Of a stretch of DNA of 13,116 nt, positions 9,113 through 13,116 are shown in pieces. The stretch lies in the NCBI GenBank assembly GCA_003024985.2, contig PXIH01S0043749.1; one strand, 5' to 3'. The translations under genes and the position numbers were made by a program. A model generated the notes under the pieces. It was not told where the DNA came from and did not search any database. It saw nothing but the letters and a program-made list of their open reading frames with translations. Within the stretch, counting starts at the first letter, position 1; each line of letters opens with the position of its first letter. This DNA is from Euperipatoides rowelli (lineage: Eukaryota > Onychophora > Udeonychophora > Euonychophora > Peripatopsidae).

Positions 9113-9190
9113 AATATAAATTAAATCCTTGATAAATGAATAAATATAAATTGAATCCTTGATAAAAGATCTTAATATAAATTGAATCTT
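9113..9190 (+). repeat. Short tandem repeat, about 30-bp unit, 2.5 copies
   Basis: Three successive units begin AATATAAATT at 9113, 9143 and 9174, each continuing AAATCCTT or GAATCYTT; the first two add GATAAA. Unit spacing is 30 and 31 bp. The third copy ends after about 16 bp. It is a minor minisatellite-like expansion in AT-rich DNA. Confidence 0.7.
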
Positions 9191-10849
9191 TTCCAATCAT
9201 CTAGACATATAATCTGAGCATCATTATCATACCATCAGTATGCTGGAAATCTAGAAGAAGCCATGGTACAATAAGTGAAGAAGCTGACTGTAGTTGCTGA
9301 ACAAAAATGTCAAGCTGTCTGAAGTAATTGAGATATCATGGAGAAGAAAATGACTGATGAATAGTGCCCAGTCCAAGAAATACCCGATTCAATAGAGTTC
9401 CTAAGATTAATATAATTCCAAAATTTCATTGTATTTTTCAGATCCAAATTAATGCTGAGAAAGAGATCAATAGCTGCAGAAGTTTCCTACCACCTTCAAT
9501 TATATCAAGAGAGTTTGTGTCTGTAATTGCTGCCTGCGGTTTTTTATATTCCACTATGTCTTTCCCAATTTAAAGTATTATAATCACAACCACAAATCAT
9601 GAGCTCAACGTGGACAATAACTTTGTGCTGCGAGGTGAAATTAGTATTAACGACAAATTTAATAAGTTAGTTAAGTTATAGTTTGACCACGCAAATTTAA
9701 TAGCCTATGTTTTTTTTTCATTTTTTTTATAAACTTTAATTTGATGCCCAATTAATGAGTAGATTTATTATATGGATAACTGTCAAAATTGCTTATTTTA
9801 TATATTTAATTTGTTTCATTATGGCCTAATGGCCTTAATAAAATTCAAAATGCATTGCTAAATCAATTAATGGCATGATCATTTCATTTTCAGTGCAGAC
9901 TAGTGTTAGTGTTAGGGGTGCCCACTGCCCATACATCGTTAAGTTAGTTTCCATACAATGATTAGTTAGTTAGTTTTATTTAATCTTTTAGATTGTCGTC
10001 TTTAATTTTATTTATATTGATTTATAGTTTTATTTAGGCACGCATGATAGGCTGCATTTAAGATAATTGTAAATCCAATAATATTATTGAGCGAGGTAAT
10101 ATTTCAACTAATATTATATCTGTAGTCTCTAGTTATTTCTCTGAATGGTGGTGTTTCAAATCAAGAGTAGGATGTTTTTTTCTTTTTAGAAGCTGTCAAG
10201 ACAAGTCTTTAAACATAAATATAGTTGTTAGCTAGATTTAAGTCCATACATCTAATTGCATTAAATGTTAGAGAAATCCTTAATTTGATTATACAACCCC
10301 AGTATAATCTTATCACAGGCTACGAAGTTTCTAATGACACAAAATAAATATTAGGGCAATTAGATAGGTACTGTATGCTTCCATTCTGCGCCCAACCTGG
10401 CGGAGTGCGCTCCTACAATGAGTGCCATCAATGGGTTTTGGTGTAACTGGAAGACAGCATTACACACAATCACAAGATTTCACTATTAATGGCATTCATA
10501 GGCGATAGGAACACATTCAATAAAGCTGTAGAAATTCTTATAGTGATAATTGTCTATGTTGTGTTTTTTTCATAGTTTTAGGTATTTGATTTGTTATAAT
10601 ATAATTATAGTTAGGGTTAGTTTGACCATAATCGTGATTTCTTCAGACAGTTGGATTATATCCACACTATTGAAACACACTATCCTAGCCTGCTGGGATG
10701 CAGCAAAATGAGAATGACAAATTGAAATTCTGCTCCATTTGATTTTGCACATAGAGTATTTAACATATAGTTCAGACACCTGAACGGTTTAGTTTATAAA
10801 TTTGAAAATTATTCCATCATTAGTATACATACAGTACCGATCATATAAA

Positions 10850-11199
10850 AAANCATCTGTCTCTAGTATGTATTCTCTACCATAATTGGGTAGTACTAAC
10901 TCTGTTCCTTTTTGTAGCATTGCTTTTTTAAGGGTGTTGAAAGCTGTTTCACATTCTTCGCTCCATATGAATTTTACTTTCTTACTGGTCAGGGCATGTA
11001 GAGGTTTACATATCTGTGCATAATTTTTGATATGTTCTCTCAGCCATCCTGCAAGTCCTAAAAATTGTTGGACTGCTTTTACTTTGTTGGGGCAAGCAAA
11101 TTCTGAAATTTCTTTCATCTTTGCCAGGTCCACTTTGATGTGGCCCTTTTCTATGATTTTTTTCCTAAAAATGTAGACCTTTTTTTGCAAAATTGACAT
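10850..11199 (-). pseudogene. Ty3/gypsy RT connection domain and start of RNase H
   Basis: This segment follows the RT palm in element order. The minus-strand frame contains the conserved gypsy thumb/connection signature KVKAVQQFLGLAGWLREHI, then KPLHALTSKKVKFIWSEECETAF, and the strand that opens RNase H (YGREYILETD). In gypsy elements ETD is followed by an Ala-Ser/Gly-rich loop; here the codon after it contains the n at 10853 and similarity stops at once. The residues after that are unrelated, so the RNase H domain is cut within its first strand. The join to the palm is frameshifted at a seven-T (+ strand) run at 11157-11163. Confidence 0.85.
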
Positions 11200-11693
11200 T
11201 TTTTCAATTTAATAAATAGATTTGCCCTTAATAATTTGTCAAATACTCTCGAAAGGTGGTCTAAATGTTCCTCAAACATTTTAAAGTAAATGATGACATC
11301 GTCAATATAGGTAAAGGCTATCTTACCAATTTCTTCCTTTAGGACTCTAGCCATCATTCGATTAAAAACATGGCTGGTGCAGTTTTACAGCCAAATGGCA
11401 TCACTGTGAATTCAAATAGACCTTTATGACACACAAAGGCGGTTTTCTTTTGTTCATGAGGGTCCATGCGGATTTGCCAGTATCCCGAGCAAAGATCGAC
11501 ACTGCTAATTATTTGGCAGCCATTCAACTGTTGTATTATTTCATCAATTCTTGGCATGGGGAACCGGTCGCTTTCTGATATCTGATTGAGGGCTCTATAG
11601 TCGACACAGAACCGGCTACTGCCATCTGGCTTGTCGACTAATACGACTGGAGAGCTCCAAACTATTATCTTATCTAGGAGCATTTGTTCCACT
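11154..11693 (-). pseudogene. Ty3/gypsy reverse transcriptase palm domain, frameshifted
   Basis: Reverse transcriptase copies the element RNA into DNA. Conserved blocks appear in order on the minus strand: WSSPVVLVDKPDG, FCVDYRALN, SSVDLCSGYWQIRMDP with the first catalytic Asp, AFVCHKGLFEFTVMPFG, and the catalytic YIDD box at 11298-11309, followed by the CQFC-x-x segment. Between DKII and WSSP there are about five fewer residues than usual in the family, consistent with a small in-frame deletion. The chain is split by a frameshift at the A-run near 11364-11368, so the block up to TAPAMF and the block starting MMARV are in different frames. Catalytic residues are retained, but the frame is broken. 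Confidence 0.9.
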
Positions 11694-11696
11694 TGC

Positions 11697-12155
11697 TCCT
11701 CAATAGTTAACTCTTTTTTTTGGGTGTGGTTTTATATGCTGATTTTTGGATGGGAGGGGGGGATGGTTGCCTGTTTTTATTCGATGCACAGTGAAGTCAT
11801 TGAATCCTGGTTTATTGTTAAACACTATTTTCTTTTTTATCAGGAATTTTTTTAGTTTACCTTTTTGATTATCAGGGATGCACATTTCTACTGCCATTAG
11901 TTTTTCTAGAATTTCTTCAAAGCTTTCGCATTTGGGTTTAGGAGGAAGTGTGACTGTTTGTGCAGTGTTTTGTTTCTTAACCTCTTCATACTTTATTATG
12001 TGGCCAGCAGTGTCCTGTTCTAGGACATTATCAATAATGATATTACTATAGTCGTCTAGTAAATTCATGATTTTATTTTCTGTTAGTTTATTACTAGTGT
12101 AATTTATATTTTGTAGCTTGCAAGCAGATTTTCTTTTGACTACAACAAAATCTTT
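11697..12155 (-). pseudogene. Ty3/gypsy pol linker upstream of RT (protease-RT spacer)
   Basis: The frame is open from 12155, just after a TAA at 12156-12158, and contains the ATG at 12068. Its C-terminal part shows the conserved lead-in to gypsy RT: a basic segment (NQKGKLKKFL), then FNNKPGFNDFTVHRIKTG, matching the usual pattern of helix, loop with a Pro-Gly, and H-x-I before the RT fingers. The upstream part is acidic and low in similarity, as expected for the spacer after protease; no protease D-S/T-G motif is visible. The frame is lost at an eight-T (+ strand) run at 11714-11721, where one base fewer would bring it into register with the RT piece. Gag and protease are absent from the window. 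Confidence 0.75.
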
Positions 12156-12349
12156 TTAATTTGCAAAGGGTGGGGAGTATTTCTCTTTTATTTGCACTTT
12201 TGCTATATTATTTGTGTTTGCTTTTGTATTTACATAATTTAGATATTGAATCATTAAAATTCTTGTACAGCCTACTATAAACCTTTTTATATCTACCCTT
12301 CACATCTTGCAACTCAACTTTAAAACCAATATATACTTGCCTCCAATAA
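12156..12349 (-). pseudogene. Possible downstream part of the L1/Tx1-like LINE ORF2
   Basis: On the minus strand a frame beginning about 12347 reads NYWRQVYIGFKVELQDVK and continues Lys/Tyr-rich for about 47 codons, stopping near 12205. It lies directly after, and shifted from, the recognisable LINE fragment, so it may be the continuation of that ORF2. No endonuclease, zinc-knuckle or other motif is present. The remaining bases to 12156 are AT-rich, and this is where the LINE fragment meets the gypsy pol fragment. Confidence 0.3.
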
Positions 12350-12947
12350 TTAGGCATTGTTATTTATCTGATTCATTCCAAAAAAATAATCCAGTTCTGC
12401 ATCATTCAGAAATACTTTGGTCAACAATCCATAAGTCATAGTGAGTCCTAATAGGATTAAATTCATTATCCCCAACCCACCTTTGCTCACNGGCGCAATA
12501 GTTTTTTCATATGCCAAAGCCCTAAACTTTCCATGCATCCAGCCCTGTATGATTCTTGTCCATTCCGTTTCAAGTTTTTTGGAAAACTTTATGAATGGAA
12601 GAAAATAGGTCCATTTCGAAACAATTAATTTATTCATTACATTCTTTTCATTGTTCCAATTCATCCATCGAAGGGCCACATTGCCATTCTAAGTTTTGTT
12701 TTTTCAATCAAAATCTTAAATAAACCGTTTATATCCTCATTTACCATAGCATGAAAGTTTATTCCCAAAATTTTGTCAACTTTATCTTTCAACCAATTAT
12801 GCTTCATCTTCTTACCTTGAATGATATCATAAATAAATGACTTATCTATGTTAACCCTAGTACCGGTCAACTGCTCAAAACTCTGAAAAGTCCACATAAT
12901 CACATCAATTTCTGCAGAAGTTCTAACCATTATAGATATATCTATTT
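12350..12947 (-). pseudogene. L1/Tx1-like non-LTR retrotransposon reverse transcriptase fragment
   Basis: On the minus strand, residues DISIMVRTSAEID mark the strand just after the catalytic Y-x-DD box of LINE reverse transcriptases; the first Asp position is not Asp here. Next come FEQLTGTRVNIDKS (the G-x-x-x-N-x-x-KS block), ILGINF, then in a shifted frame from 12679 NVMNKLIVSKWTYFLPF and SKGGLGIMNL (the GGL-x-x-x-N block). This order is typical of the palm end and thumb of L1/Tx1-type ORF2. The frameshift lies near 12661-12679, an n falls at 12491, and the frame ends at 12350. Similarity starts inside the active-site motif, so the N-terminal RT and the endonuclease are missing. The assignment to L1/Tx1 rather than another LINE clade is by motif style only. 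Confidence 0.75.
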
Positions 12948-13116
12948 GGGTTCGAGATTTTAAAGCAGCAACACTTATTTTAGTAGTGGTCCGCTATTTT
13001 GCTAAGTATATTTTATATATTATTAGTTTGACTGTAGATTTTTTTTATTATTATTATTTCTTACCTAGTTTATTGGTTAGTTGTTGAAATTTGGCTTTAT
13101 TTTTATTTAAATGGTA
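12948..13116. other. AT-rich DNA beyond the LINE fragment
   Basis: No RT similarity continues upstream of the catalytic box on the minus strand, and no other feature is visible before the window ends. Confidence 0.5.

Larger units (their letters stand above)
7310..10849. other. AT-rich 3.5 kb separating the two pol halves, no gene recognised
   Basis: No open frame here carries a recognisable domain. The frames at 7998-8192, 8523-8711 and 10594-10779 (minus) and 9364-9573 (+) are short and of low information. The stretch lies exactly between RT and the RNase H C-terminus, so it may be inserted DNA or the product of a rearrangement. I found no terminal inverted repeats, LTR pair or target duplication at its edges. 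It contains a 30-bp tandem repeat (9113-9190), (TTAG)n-like patches near 9665 and 9960, and a possible pogo-like end near 9047. Near 10385-10440 the GC is a little higher, without a recognisable feature. Confidence 0.5.

Noticed and set aside
11631-11855. 74-residue + strand frame
   Set aside because: It is antisense to the RT start and the protease-RT linker, and has no domain of its own.
1-13116. CRISPR array, tRNA/rRNA genes, bacterial operons or phage genes
   Set aside because: No regularly spaced repeats, no cloverleaf-type boxes, no rRNA-like blocks and no compact gene layout were seen on either strand.

Overview
The window looks like AT-rich, non-genic animal DNA, probably from an invertebrate; an arthropod is my weak guess. 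The reasons are the low GC, many homopolymer runs, no bacterial gene layout, and decayed Ty3/gypsy and L1/Tx1-type retroelements. I found no intact host gene, tRNA, rRNA, CRISPR array or operon. The single-letter n calls at 2744, 3857, 3865, 5462, 6020, 10853 and 12491 show it is a draft assembly.

Layout from left to right. 1-1580 holds nothing recognisable. At 1585 there is a hAT-like transposon terminus. At 1942-2290 there are short, frame-broken coding-like pieces on the + strand. At 2901-3160 there is a clear retroposition footprint: about 228 bp ending in an A-rich tail, flanked by a perfect 16-bp direct repeat. It sits inside a possible minus-strand LTR (about 2717-3871), which is preceded in element orientation by a purine-rich tract (3872-3881). 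3882-4834 is T-rich with no gene. From 7300 down to 4835 the minus strand carries the second half of a Ty3/gypsy pol: RNase H C-terminus, linker, integrase copy B, integrase copy A, and the pol C-terminal tail. The integrase segment is tandemly duplicated (5051-5941 and 6022-6917), and copy B's C-terminal domain is fused in frame to copy A's N-terminal part. 7310-10850 is 3.5 kb of AT-rich DNA with no gene, one 30-bp tandem repeat and a possible pogo-like end. From 12155 down to 10850 the minus strand carries the first half of a Ty3/gypsy pol: protease-RT linker, RT with its YIDD box, connection, and the first residues of RNase H. From 12947 down to about 12205 the minus strand has a fragment of an L1/Tx1-like non-LTR reverse transcriptase.

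The two gypsy halves have the same orientation and the expected order, so the simplest reading is one old element, split by about 3.5 kb, with part of RNase H missing. All coding pieces carry frameshifts or stops and should be dead. Several frameshifts lie in homopolymers and could be sequencing errors, but the 4-bp and 10-bp deletions in the integrase copies are harder to explain that way. I see no new functional system. The items most worth a second look are the tandem integrase, whose junction lies exactly on an n call, and the TSD-flanked short retroposon.
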